Below, piece by piece: positions 35,066 to 46,037 of a stretch of 64,000 bases of DNA. Positions within the stretch are counted from its first letter, which is position 1. Each line of letters begins with the position of its first letter. Both the position numbers and the translations under genes were made by a program. The stretch comes from Cadophora sp. MPI-SDFR-AT-0126 (Eukaryota > Ascomycota > Leotiomycetes > Helotiales > Ploettnerulaceae). Under the pieces are notes generated by a model, which worked only from the letters and a program-made list of their open reading frames with translations, was not told the DNA's origin and ran no database searches. The stretch lies in contig JAGMVK010000004.1 of the NCBI GenBank assembly GCA_020747065.1, forward strand, positions 62,001-126,000, written 5' to 3'.

Positions 35066-37735
35066 ATGGCCCAAAAAGATCGCGAGAATGAGGTGGAAGA
35101 GCGTCCGAGTGAGAGACGACATAGATCGAAGTCTGAGAAGGATCCCAATCGACCTCACAAGACGAGAAGCTCCAGACCGAAGGTGATCGACCCCGAGACA
35201 GGCGAAGTCATCAAGTCATCCCACCGACGCAGGAAGGAGAAGGAAGCAGAAAAGAATAGCGAAAGAGGTTCCGAACCATCGACATCTATGGCCGACTTAG
35301 TTCCTGAGTTGGCTCGAACGGCTTCTGCGCCCGGCGCAACCTCGAGAAGTAGTCTGCCATACCCCAGTTTCAACAAGGCATTTAGCAAGGAGGCAGTCAA
35401 CAGCAGGGACGATGTACGGCTGCCAGCTGCGAACAAGACGAGTCCATATACACCAGAGTCAACAGATCTCGGCTCGAGCGAGAAGGGCAGATCGAAATCA
35501 GCTGAGCACATTATTCCTCCCAAGTCTGCAAATACACCGAAGGATGGTAGACCACCGAGTCCACCCGAAACCGATATCTCACCACAGAGAAAGCACAGCA
35601 CGAGCCGTATGTCAAAGGTCCAGGAGGATTTGGAGGCAGAGGCTGGATCGGTGACGAGTAACTCTTGGTTTGGTAGGATGGCTGGAAAGGATCAGATCAA
35701 GGAGACCCGGTCGAAAGTTTCCATCAAGTCTAAGAGCTCGAAGGCTAGCACAATCAAGTCACCAAGAATGAAGGATGGGAGAGCTTCTGCGGAGGATCTG
35801 CGTATACGGGATTCGGGTATTGGATCTGGTGTGGATTCGAATGTCACATCTGTTGCTCCAAAGCGAGATCAGGAGAAGAGAGAACCAGAAGCGACCTTGA
35901 AACGACCTCCAGTCCTGGATACAGATTCATCCCCTGCCTCAGCACAAGATTCATCTCCTCGAACCCCGACTCAGACCCCCCAGTTTCCGCCATCAGTTGT
36001 ACCCAGTGTCAAGCCCACACCATCGCCTTTCATCCATTTTGAAGATCATGGTGTGGTTTCAAGCTCCTTTGATTCGCCACAACCTCCTCCGCCTCCACCT
36101 CCTCCGAATGTACCTATCAACGTTCCTCGAGTCGATTACTTGATGCAGAACGGCGGATTGCTTCGGCCGGTTCCGAAAACTCTACTCACCGCTGCTCCAG
36201 CCTTTTCGTCTCAACAAGGTGGATCAAGAGATGCTACACCAATTCCTTCTGAGATTGAGAAGATCTTTGGGCCCTTTTACACTATTCTGGACCAGTACGA
36301 GGCCGTTATGAACAAGAATGGATCGATGGCTGTGGCTACAGGATATCGATCAGTTGCGAGGAGATTACTTGATCGACTGGAGAACGTCTTCAACAGAGAT
36401 CTATCGTCTGAAGGCTGTTCATGCGTCATGTGCCAGCACCCTGATCTTGCAACACATGAAGGAAGTCGAGGCCTCGGATGGGGAGAAGTTTTGGAGTGGG
36501 TCAGCGGTCGAAGAGAGCTACCTGTCTGGCCAGCTTTCGATTTCGCGACACTGGGAGTCAGAGCCGGCGAAGATTTGTCTAGTGGTCTTGGAATCACTGC
36601 GGAAGGTGGTCTTGAGAGACCTAGATCTCCTGTCAAGATGGATCCTGATATTGCTGAGGAGTTCCGTGAGCACTATCTTGCCCAAACCAAGAAGACTAAG
36701 CATGCCGTTGACAGATGGCTGTCTAGCTGCCCTCAAACAGCAGCTACTCCACCACAAGAGGTCGACGATGAGACCTTGTCATTCGCCATTCTCACCCACT
36801 TGGATCAGCATGATCGGCCAATCTTCAATGCATTGGTTTCTGGCTCCACGGTACTGCAGCCGGTATCGAGAGCACCTCAACCCAAGCCTAGATCAGAATT
36901 TATGATCAAAACAGTTCACTCGATTCAAAGACTCTACCGACTCCCCAACCCTCCCCGGGATCCTGAGGCTGCAATCTATTTGTTAAAGCACCCCAATCTG
37001 CACAACCTTCTGGCTACAATGTCAAGCATCAACGCATCAGAGTGGGAGATTTTGACATCTGGTCGATTCGATGGCTTCCTCTGGTCTGGTGCAGATGACT
37101 CTACAAATCCGTCACCAGCTCCGTCTCGAGGACCTACACCGGCCGGTGGATTCCGCGGCCCTATGTCGCCTCCGCTGCGACAAGGCATCCCATCTCGGAA
37201 CAACACACCTTTCTCTCCGATGCGAAACCAGACTTTCTCTCCCTCAATAGGCGGATTTCAGTCTCGAGGCCCGACACCATTTGCTCAGGTTCGCCAGCCT
37301 GTGTCTAACGACGAGGAAACTGAAATCGCTGTGCTCGCAGAAGTAGAGCGTGAAATCTACTTGAGTATGGAGGCATTGGAAGATGCATTCGAAGGCTTGC
37401 ATCGTAAGGCCGAATTTGTTCGACGAGCTCTGCGGGAACGTGGAGCCGGGCTGTCAATGTCATTACAATCCAGACAACCTAGCCAGCCTGACATCATCAG
37501 TGCAGGGACACCTGGCTTCCCTCCATCTGGACTAGGACCTGGCTACGAGAGACAGAACTGGGGAGAAGGAAGCGAAATGCTGAGCGAGAGTGACTGGGAG
37601 CCAGAATCTGAACTGATGAGCGAGCTGGCACCCGATGACTCGGCGAGCAACATCAGCAGCTCGAGACACAGACGGCCGAAGAGAAGAAATGAAAGAAGAA
37701 CGCCTGCTCTAGTTGAGGAGGAAGACGAGGATTGA
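35066..37735 (+). CDS. Conserved fungal protein of unknown function, largely disordered, 889 aa
   Basis: Single-exon frame. Residues 1-~390 are low-complexity: basic N-terminus (RRHRSKSEKDPNRPHKTRSSR), many Ser/Pro/Lys stretches and a proline run (QPPPPPPPPN). A likely folded core spans ~395-680, beginning EIEKIFGPFYTILDQYEAV. It contains a Cys motif (CSCVMCQ), GWGEVLEWVSGRRELPVWPAFDF, and a helical region from HSIQRLYRLPNPPRDPEA to FDGFLWSGADD. After a Ser/Pro/Arg linker, a helical segment near 750-795 (AEVEREIYLSMEALEDAFEG) precedes an acidic-basic tail (HRRPKRRNERRTPALVEEEDED). I do not recognise the family. Codon regularity, length and a conserved-looking core support a real gene. Confidence 0.85.
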   Translation: MAQKDRENEVEERPSERRHRSKSEKDPNRPHKTRSSRPKVIDPETGEVIKSSHRRRKEKEAEKNSERGSEPSTSMADLVPELARTASAPGATSRSSLPYPSFNKAFSKEAVNSRDDVRLPAANKTSPYTPESTDLGSSEKGRSKSAEHIIPPKSANTPKDGRPPSPPETDISPQRKHSTSRMSKVQEDLEAEAGSVTSNSWFGRMAGKDQIKETRSKVSIKSKSSKASTIKSPRMKDGRASAEDLRIRDSGIGSGVDSNVTSVAPKRDQEKREPEATLKRPPVLDTDSSPASAQDSSPRTPTQTPQFPPSVVPSVKPTPSPFIHFEDHGVVSSSFDSPQPPPPPPPPNVPINVPRVDYLMQNGGLLRPVPKTLLTAAPAFSSQQGGSRDATPIPSEIEKIFGPFYTILDQYEAVMNKNGSMAVATGYRSVARRLLDRLENVFNRDLSSEGCSCVMCQHPDLATHEGSRGLGWGEVLEWVSGRRELPVWPAFDFATLGVRAGEDLSSGLGITAEGGLERPRSPVKMDPDIAEEFREHYLAQTKKTKHAVDRWLSSCPQTAATPPQEVDDETLSFAILTHLDQHDRPIFNALVSGSTVLQPVSRAPQPKPRSEFMIKTVHSIQRLYRLPNPPRDPEAAIYLLKHPNLHNLLATMSSINASEWEILTSGRFDGFLWSGADDSTNPSPAPSRGPTPAGGFRGPMSPPLRQGIPSRNNTPFSPMRNQTFSPSIGGFQSRGPTPFAQVRQPVSNDEETEIAVLAEVEREIYLSMEALEDAFEGLHRKAEFVRRALRERGAGLSMSLQSRQPSQPDIISAGTPGFPPSGLGPGYERQNWGEGSEMLSESDWEPESELMSELAPDDSASNISSSRHRRPKRRNERRTPALVEEEDED

Positions 37736-38787
37736 TGACTGAGTTCGAGTTGCTTTTGCAACCTGAAGTATGATTGTTTGGTAGCTATCTAGCTCTTTGC
37801 TACGAATTTTGACGACGACAGCACTGGTTGAGAGGACTCGACCAGGAAATATATGAATGGAATGAAAACAAACGGACTTGGGGGGTTTTTTTGAGCGAAT
37901 TGTTTGGGAGATTGGATTAAGAGATGTAATGCCAGATGGGTATATCTTGCAAATCCATGTACATAATGAGATTGACCTGGATGCGTTGTTAGGATCTGAT
38001 GGATGGATGCAAGGAGGATTCGGATACAATGCATTGTTGGCGTTACGTTGCATAGCGATGGATGGTGATTTTGGACCTTCTAAAGTCCCTGTATCCATGG
38101 GCAAACAATTGAAATGACACTCTTGGGTGGACATTTGTCTTTCCTGCATTGATTTTTACGTCCTTGCCCGGAGGCGACCTTTGTTCCCTGTACGCTGTCT
38201 CGTAATTCCGTGCAGTCTTGTGAGTAACATGCAGAGATATCTCTTACGAGTCAGTCATTTATGAGCGATGTTCTCCTTCATAATAGATCAGACGTATCCA
38301 GACCAGAACTAAACAAAGTAGAAAATCCAGATCCATGTATGGATTTCATTGGCATTAAGCATATAGGATCCAACATATCAAATTTCAAAATTTCAAGAAA
38401 CCGATTTACTAGTACATACGAAGACGAATAGTGTAGTTGAGACTTCTTTCCTCTGGCAGTGTCCTAACTCCATACCAGATCAATCCAGCTTTCCGAATTC
38501 TTAATTTCACACGCGACTCCAGGAAGTCTATATTGTATTACTTTCTGACTCCCATACCGGCATACGTCTGTTTGTTTTGAGGTGTTGCAAGCGAGAGCTT
38601 ATCTTATCACAGCCTTACGTTGTGATGTACTGTACTGTACTGTAAGCAAGCCAGCCGCACGGAGTATTCGGGCAGTGATTTTCCTTGGCCTGAGACTTGG
38701 GAGCGGGACGGAACAAGCCACAAAATATACTCACTTCTACTCTGATGAACTCTGCTCTCGTACTCTTCTCGGATCCTCGCATATAGC
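37736..38787. other. 1 kb spacer upstream of ceramide glucosyltransferase
   Basis: Contains the 3' UTR of the 889-aa gene and the promoter of the next gene. A short (TGTAC)n-like run occurs near 38626-38643. No gene-like frame. Confidence 0.55.
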
Positions 38788-40504
38788 ATGTCAACTGCCT
38801 TCCCGGATCGCGGCTCTCCCCTGGATACCGTGGGAACCGTCACGGCTGGCAAATATGAGACGCCCAATTGGCTGTTTGGATTAGCTTTAGCAGGTGGGAT
38901 CTGGTTTCTTTTCATTATTCTTGTCCAGGCCATTGGGTCCATCCAGCTGTAAGTAATGCTCGACTCCAACCACTTCGCCGCTTGGATTTTCTTGTACTTA
39001 CGCGTATCGTTCCAGATACCGCTATTACTCTTCCAAACCTAAACGAGCCGTCTCTCCGACTCTGAAGCTCGATCATGTTCCGCATATCACCATCCTTCGG
39101 CCCGTCAAAGGTCTCGAGCCCCAGCTCTACGAATGCCTCGCCGCAACTTTCTACCAAACGTACCCCCTGCAGAAGTTGACCATCTACTTCTGCATAGGCT
39201 CCTCTACCGATCCTGCTTTTCCGGTCCTGCAACGTCTTCTAACAGACTTCCCGCAGTTCGACGCCAGAATCTTCATCGAAGAGGAAGACCCTAACCTGAC
39301 TGGCGATGGAGCCACAGACAACCTCGGGCCCAACCCTAAGATACGGAACATGAGTCGAGGGTATAAGGAAGCAAAAGGAGATTTAGTTTGGGTCATCGAT
39401 TGCAATGTCTGGGTTGGGAAGGGCGTGGCTGGACGAATGGTCGACAAGCTCTGCGGATACATGGAGGATGGGAAGAGGGCTGTTCCATACAAGTTCGTAC
39501 ATCAACTACCTCTGGTGGTGGACAGTGTCGGAGCGAGCGTTGGGGAGGAAGCTCGTGGGCTGCTTCAGGGTCAAGAGGAAGTTTCCACGACCAATTCTTC
39601 CGCGTACAACATTTCGACAGCACCGCAGAACGAAAGCCGAATCAACACACTCTTGCGCACCAGTGGCGGTCGGTTCGAGGAGATGTTCATGGCGACCTCA
39701 CACGCCAAGTTCTACACGGCAATCAACACCACCTCTGTCGCTCCCTGCATTGTGGGCAAGTCCAACATGTTCCGCCGCTCCCACCTCAACGATCTGACAT
39801 CAGACTCCCCGAGGTACTCAGCTGGCATCGACTTCTTCTCGGAGAACATCTGCGAGGACCACCTGATCGGGGACCTCCTGTGGCGGAAGCAAGTGCAAGA
39901 TGAGAGAGCCGGCCAGAAATTCTACAAACACGGCCTGGTGTTTGGGGATCTAGCTATCCAGCCCATGGCGGGCATGTCAGTGCGCGAGTACATTGCTCGT
40001 CGGGTTCGTTGGCTACGCGTGAGGAAGTGGACGGTGACGCTGGCGACATTTGTCGAGCCTGGGGTTGAGCCTCTGCTCTGCTCAGCATATGGTGCGTTCG
40101 CCATCTCCACGCTCCCATGGTTTGGAGTGCCTCATACTTGGAGTGCATTCGGCTGCATCTGGCTCGGAATCGTGCTTCTATGGATGGGAGTAGACTTTTG
40201 TGCCTATGCCAAGGTACATTCCGGCGCATCGCTCGAACTGGATGAGAACACGCCGTCCTTTCCTCGGCCACCCAAGGGACGGAAACGGCCGTTTATTGAA
40301 TGGGTGTTTGCTTGGCTGGGGAGAGAGTGTCTCGCGCTACCAATTTGGATCTGGGCGTGCTATGGAGGAACGACTGTTATGTGGCGGGGGAAGAAGTTCC
40401 GTGTTGGGCTTGATATGAGGGTGAAGGAGATCAAGAAGAGGGATCAGACGGCCACGCCTTCAGTAGAGAGGGCTAGGTCGAGGAGTAAAAATAGAGTTGA
40501 CTGA
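38788..40504 (+). CDS. Ceramide glucosyltransferase (GT21)
   Basis: Transfers glucose from UDP-glucose to ceramide to make glucosylceramide, at Golgi/ER membranes. Exons are 38788..38948 and 39016..40504 (intron 67 nt, phase 2), giving 549 aa. An N-terminal membrane anchor (LFGLALAGGIWFLFIILVQA) is followed by ITILRPVKGLEPQLYECL. Catalytic motifs of the family are present: the D2 aspartate in WVIDCNVW, the D3 aspartate in ENICEDHLIGD, and the (Q/R)xxRW motif as RRVRW. C-terminal hydrophobic segments (ISTLPWFGVPHTWSAFGCIW) form the membrane domain. Length exceeds animal UGCG (394 aa), as usual for filamentous fungi. Confidence 0.95.
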
Positions 40505-41069
40505 TATGATTGCAGTATGATCCAGATATGAGCATTTTAACCCCATAGATAGACGAGCATATTTGAACTCAGCAGATACCCTCATCTAATACCTATGTAC
40601 AATGGCTCTGTCTTCACGCTCGAGTACTTCCTTCGCCCACGCTGCATTTGTGACTTGCACGGTGATCATTGGGCAGGCTGCATACGACGACTGATGATAA
40701 TGAAGCTGGAATCCACGTCTGGAGTTACTCGTCAAGGGAAGTAGGCACAAAATTCTTGCAGAAAGGTCTTCAGAGAGGCGGTAGATCATGTGTAATAAGT
40801 TGGCTTGTGGGAATCTGGTTCATGGCTTTCCAAGCTTTCCTGGCCTTGTCGGTCTCGAGCTTGTTCATACGGCTCTGGCGGGTCGTGATTTCAAGTCACG
40901 GTCAGTTATACAGTTACTCAACGAAAAGACCATCATTCTCTGCACATGCTTTTGTGAACGTGGCGTTTCATTCTCATTCTGACTATGTGAGTGAGCTATA
41001 CTATTTAGCTTGCTTGTCAAATCAACGTGCACTCTCAATTCTGGCCAGAGATCATCACTCGTAATACAT
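40505..41069. other. Convergent spacer, nothing recognised
   Basis: Between the ends of ceramide glucosyltransferase and SOD1. The longest frame (40669-41064, plus) is antisense to nothing known, has no domain and would run into the SOD1 3' end. Confidence 0.55.
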
Positions 41070-41990
41070 CTATGCGGCAATGCCAATGACACCTGCGTGA
41101 TCAGTCAGTACGCGGATCCTCAGGTCGAGAACACAAGACATACCGCAAGCAGGTCGAGTACCGGCGTTGCCAGTCTTCTTGGACTCCTCGTTTCCTCCCT
41201 TGCCGAGATCATCGGTTCCGGAGTGGACGACGACAGTTCGCTGTGATGTTTCAGTGTGCTGATAACTTGGGATGGTATCGTGCAGACTTACGCCAATAAC
41301 ACTCTCTGGGCCGATCAACTTGATGAGCTTGTCGGTGGTGGAGCCCTTTCCGTTGCCCTGTCCATCTGTCTTGAAGTTGCCCAAGTCACCAACGTGACGA
41401 ACCTCATCGGTAGGAGCTCCGTGAGTCTTGCCGTGGGGGTTGACTATCCATCCTGCATCAGTCCATATTCCGAATCAAAGATGCATGTGTGTGTATGTAT
41501 AAATGGCACTCACAGTGGGGACCGGCGGATGTGCAGCCGTTGGTGTTGTCACCGAATTGATGGACGTGCATGCCACGCTCGGCATTGGGATCGTTTCCAG
41601 AGATGTCCCATGTGATGGTAGTTGGGGAGGATTCGGAGGCCTGCTCGAAAGTGACGGTTCCGGTGACCTTGGAGTCACCTCGGACGGTTGCAACTGGAGG
41701 AAGAGAAAGCAGGTTAGTAAGGATATTACCAGAAAAACAGAATAAACGTCTACCAGAAGAGACAAAGGAGACAAAGAAACAAAAGATCCTGTCAAATTGA
41801 GGCTGAATAGAGCTTAGATGTAGCCATCCGGGTAACAATTTCATTGTTGATTGCTGCCCAAAGGAGGTCGAATCGTGCTCAAACTGTCTCTAGCGACCCC
41901 GCCATTGGCCTCCAAACATGCCCGAATCGCTGACAGACCGGGGTCTCAAGGAATATATACTTGAATGCATGACATACCTGCTTTGACCAT
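41070..41990 (-). CDS. SOD1: Cu/Zn superoxide dismutase
   Basis: Dismutates superoxide in cytosol and mitochondrial intermembrane space. Five exons: 41990..41978, 41693..41514, 41443..41292, 41240..41144 and 41092..41070, giving 154 aa, the canonical length. The first exon is 13 nt (MVKA). Copper/zinc ligands are in HVHQFGD, the [16 protein letters not shown] loop and [11 protein letters not shown]. The disulfide cysteines are in NGCTSAGPH and TRPACGVIG. Intron 1 is 284 nt and the others are 69, 51 and 51 nt. Each splice rejoins a conserved motif, so the model is firm. Confidence 0.98.
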
Positions 41991-42824
41991 TTTGATGTTT
42001 GTTTTATGATGTTGTGTTAGATGATTTGGATGTTGCTGTGGATTTAATGTATGTATAGAGTTGTGGGAAAGGAAGAGAATGAATTGGAAGAAGAAGAATG
42101 GGTGGGATGACGAAAGGTAGATGTATGTGGAGAAGCAATGGATGGACCGACCAGGATCCCTACCTTCCTTTCAGCTTACAAAATCAATTGAGAGGTGAGG
42201 GGTTCCTGTTCCTTTGAATGCATCCAAGCTCCATCGCGTGTCCGTCCCACCCCACTACCACCTGCCCTGCCCTGCCCCGCCCGCCTCGCACTTCGCTCTC
42301 TCAGCTTTACTCGAGTACCGAGGATTGTGATGCCTGAGGCAGAAAGTGACGGGTATGGAATGGATTTTATGGCATGGGTCATTCGAGATTGGCATGAGGC
42401 ATGGCCAAGCACTTACAGTAGCTATGAAAATTAGAAGCCCACTGGACTTCGAGACTAAAGTGGGTAGGGAAATCTCGGCCTGTTTCTTTAACAACTTTTT
42501 GATATTTTGTTTGGGACGACCACATGCATCAATAAATCGACCAATCAACCAATCAATCAAGTATTTAAGCATTCAATCTCATTTTTGAACCCAGGGCCGG
42601 CTTGAAAAATAATGCAAATTTCAACAAACACTCGAATCCCTTGAATTCTGCATTCTCCATTTTCAAACGTGAGTTTTCTGGGTTTTGACAATCCACACAT
42701 GTGATTGCTCACCTATTATACCTCTAGTGCGCACAGTCACTCGGATCAAAGATAGGGCAGCGCGGAAAACGCTGAATAGCTCGCTTCCTCAATTGCATCT
42801 TGAATCGGACATTCATCAACAAAC
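41991..42824. promoter_or_regulatory. Divergent region between SOD1 and dihydroorotase
   Basis: 834 bp with both promoters. A C-rich run (CCCTGCCCTGCCCCGCCCGCC) lies near 42262-42283. No gene-like frame. Confidence 0.5.
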
Positions 42825-44687
42825 ATGGCTCCGCTCTCCAAATTCGATGGCTTGGAGCTTCCAGCCGTTGCGGACTTTCATGTTCATCTTCGCGATGGAG
42901 CTATGATGGTACAGCTGGTCCTTTTTTCGAATGCAAGAATATATGTTGGAATGATTCTAACTTTTTATCTCGACCACAGGAAACAGTTGTACCTCTCGTG
43001 CGAGCTGGGGGTGTCAATGTGAGTCTACCTCAAGTCACTCACTTGTTGCCCCTTAAAGAGACTTGTGTACTTGATGCATGTTCTATGAATATGGACTAAA
43101 CTTTGGACTCCCAAAGACAGTCTATGTTATGCCGAATCTGGTACCTCCTCTCACCTCAGCCTCGGATGCAATGGCCTACAAGAACCGAATCCAACAAATT
43201 GAGCCAAATCTCAAAGTTCTTCTAACGCTGTACCTCCACGAGAGCATTACTCCTGCGGTGGTCAGGGGAGCTAAAGCCCAAGGAATTGTTGGCATCAAGG
43301 TGTATCCAGCAGGTGTCACCACGAACTCGAAGTCCGGGGTGTCGTCGTATGAGCCATTCTATCCCGTCTTCCGAGGTCAGTGCCTTCTATGTCTTGTCTC
43401 TTTGCTCCTTGTTTAGTTCTGCGGCAATTCTTAGTCTCTCTATCTTCTAGTTTGTACACTGATCTCGTTGAAAAGCGATGGAACAATGTGGCATGGTTCT
43501 CAACTTGCATGGGGAATGCCCTTCGGATCATGCTAAGAATATCACTATTCTGAATGCCGAGTCGAAGTTCTTGGAAACCTTGGAAGGGTTGCACTCTATG
43601 TTCCCTGAGGTATGTTTATTCCTGGTTATTGCGACTCAATATACCGAAAAGGGTCTCCTGTCCATTCCACCATCTGGAGGTTCAACCTCATTCCTCTTCC
43701 AATTCTTTCAGTCGACTCTTGGTCAACTCCAATCCGCTCTCTTCCAGCTCTCAACTGTTCATCTGGGCACTTGGACGCCTTCACTGCTCAAATCCCACCA
43801 CATTCCATTCTCACCCTATTCCATTCCCAACCAATTCCACTCCAGCCTTACACGCTCATGCACCTTAGTCTCAACAGAGGGTACGGCCAACCATCCAGTC
43901 AAGTGCTGAAGTAATTGAATTGGACAATCGACATCTGCCGCTTTCTAAACAAACCCGTGCTTCAAGATACACAATTTACTAACTTGGATTTCGAAATAGC
44001 TCAAAATCGTCCTCGAGCACTGCACAACACGAGATGCCATAGAAGCAGTCAACAGATGTGGTCCGAACGTTGTCGGAACCATCACAGCTCACCATTTGTA
44101 TCTCACAATTGACGATTGGGCAGATGACCCATTCTGCTACTGGTGGGCAACTCCTGCTCGTCTCTACTTCCTTCCGTGTGAGATGCTGATTATTTGTAGT
44201 AAGCCAGTTGCCAAGTGGCCGACCGATCGCGAAGCTCTCATCAAGGCCGCTGTCGGAGGAACTGGCAAGTTCTTTCTGGGGAGCGGTAAGTTCACAACTT
44301 TCTCCCTCTCTCATATATTGAATAATTGTCCGTTACTGATTCCTAGTTTTAGACTCGGCGCCCCACGATATCGGAGCAAAGAAAGGCGGACGGGGTAAGA
44401 CTGCCGCAGGAGTCTTCACCCAGCCCTACCTCCTACCACTCGTGATAGGAGCATTCGAGCAAGCTATCGAACGGAAAGTCATTACGGAGGAAGAGGTTAC
44501 GGTAGATATCTTAAAAGGGTTTTTGGGAGGGCATGGAAAGAAATTCTACGGGATTTTAGATACGGTGAATGAGACTGTCGTGCTCAAGAGAGGGACAGAG
44601 GTGATTCAGGAATCGTTCAAGGGCCAAGGAGTAGAGGTAGTGCCGTTTAGGAGCGGCCAGAATACATGGAGCGTCGAGTGGAAGTGA
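42825..44687 (+). CDS. URA4: Dihydroorotase, URA4 type
   Basis: Third enzyme of pyrimidine synthesis, carbamoyl-aspartate to dihydroorotate. Seven exons: 42825..42908, 42980..43018, 43117..43375, 43476..43609, 44000..44142, 44200..44285 and 44353..44687, giving 359 aa. Zinc ligands are in DFHVHLRDG, the carboxylated lysine is in VGIKVYPAG, and histidines are in LNLHGE and LEHC. The binuclear-site aspartate is in GSDSAPHDI, formed across the last splice. GGVN joins TVYVMPNLVPP across intron 2. Intron 4 is 390 nt and pyrimidine-rich; the rest are 57-100 nt. The C-terminal WSVEWK is typical. Confidence 0.96.
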
Positions 44688-45116
44688 TGCTGAGGAGCTT
44701 ATTCCTTTATGTTACTTCGCTCTGGGCTCCTCGGTGACGGCACGAGTAGACTAGTATTGCATTGTTTTGTAAATAAAAAAAACAATTAAAGTCGATGAAA
44801 ATAATCGCTAGAGGAAGAGCCATATTTATACTCTTGCCTAGTGCCACAGAGGATCAATCGGTCAATACTCTGTATATTGAGGAAGATGAACGCGGTTCGT
44901 CGAGGTCCATAGATCTCTCTCTACATGTACGGAAGGAGGCGCCAAGCTTCGCGTAGCGGGCTCTGCCGAAGGCACTTAGTGGATCAGCCATAGGCCAGAG
45001 ATCTCGTCTATTCCTCACAGTTTAAAGGTTTCACGACATCGCGAGAGGATCTTCAACTCAAGATTTCGTGTTTCGAGGTTGAGATCGAGATCGATGTCAA
45101 TGACTGTCGTCTAGAG
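44688..45116. other. Spacer between URA4 and NAA40
   Basis: About 430 bp with the URA4 3' UTR and the next promoter. An A/T-rich stretch follows the URA4 stop. Nothing else recognised. Confidence 0.55.
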
Positions 45117-46037
45117 ATGGCTGAGATAGACCATATTGCAGTCGCGAATAAGAAGACCTTGGAGGACTTCGTGGAGAGTTATTTTCCTGGGTATGTTTAT
45201 ATTTTTAGACTTATATTTTGATTGATTGATAAAGACGGAACAACATCACAATTCCCTCTTCACTCTTCACCCTCCACTTTTCACTCTTCACATCACACCC
45301 CTTTCTCTCTCTCTTTCCATACATCTCTCTCTCTCTCTCTCTCATATTAACTAAACAAACCCCCTCCATCCCCAGAACCTCCTGGAAATCCTTCACCCAC
45401 CCCACAACCTCCACACCCTACACCCTCACCCTCACTCCCTCCTCCGCCCTGTCCCCCACCGACTTCACCTCATGCTTCAACCTGATCGAACGCACCAGCT
45501 CAGATGATTACCGCCATTCCAAAGACGGGTGGAACCCTAGGGCGAAGAAGAGAGAGATGAGGTTGTTGGATTTGAAGTATTTGCTTGTGAGGAGGCATGA
45601 AAAGGAGGATGGTGGTAATGGTGAGGGGAAGGTGGAGGGGTTTGTGTCGTTTATGCCGACGTGGGAGGATGGCGTGCCGGTGGTTTATTGTTATGAGATT
45701 CATCTTGGGGAGGGGTTGAGAGGGTGAGTTTTAACCTGTCTTACATTCTTATCCTTTTCATCCTTCTCGAGCAGCGTGATCTCAGAATACTGATTACGGC
45801 TTATTGTACAATAGGACCGGCCTCGGCAAAACCCTCATGCACTATCTCCTCACCATCGGGAAAGCCATCCCCTCAGTGAAGAAAGTCATGCTGACGGTCT
45901 TCACGCGGAACGAACGCGCTGTGGCTTTTTATAGGAAGTTGGGCTATGAGAAGGATGAGTATTCGCCTCTGCCGCGGGTCTTGAGGAATGGGACGGTGGT
46001 GGAGGCGGAGTATGTTATTTTGAGTAGGGCTGTTTGA
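45117..46037 (+). CDS. NAT4: Histone H4/H2A N-alpha-acetyltransferase NatD (NAA40/Nat4)
   Basis: GNAT enzyme acetylating the N-terminal amine of histones H4 and H2A. Exons are 45117..45190, 45376..45723 and 45815..46037, giving 214 aa. Typical NatD segments are ERTSSDDYRHSKDGWNP, REMRLLDLKYLLV, VEGFVSFMPTWEDGVPVVYC and YEIHLGEGLRG. The acetyl-CoA loop LRGTGLGKTLM is formed across intron 2. KVMLTVFTRNERAVAFYRKL closes the fold. Intron 1 (185 nt) contains a TC microsatellite. An upstream ATG at 45095 is followed at once by a stop, so 45117 is the start. Confidence 0.94.
45324..45343 (+). repeat. (TC)10 microsatellite in NAA40 intron 1
   Basis: An uninterrupted 20-nt TC dinucleotide run lies ~35 nt upstream of the acceptor site, inside a longer pyrimidine-rich stretch (45299-45343). 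Confidence 0.9.

Noticed and set aside
36318..36905. 195-codon frame inside the 889-aa gene
   Set aside because: Alternate frame of a long intact coding sequence with no recognised motif.
37709..38149. 146-codon minus-strand frame after the 889-aa gene
   Set aside because: No start context, no domain, and low-complexity composition; probably 3' UTR.
40669..41064. 131-codon plus-strand frame between ceramide glucosyltransferase and SOD1
   Set aside because: No family resemblance, and it ends against the SOD1 3' end on the other strand.
41694..41844. Extension of the SOD1 second exon into intron 1 as coding
   Set aside because: The canonical MVKAVATVRG start is restored only by splicing the 13-nt first exon to 41693.
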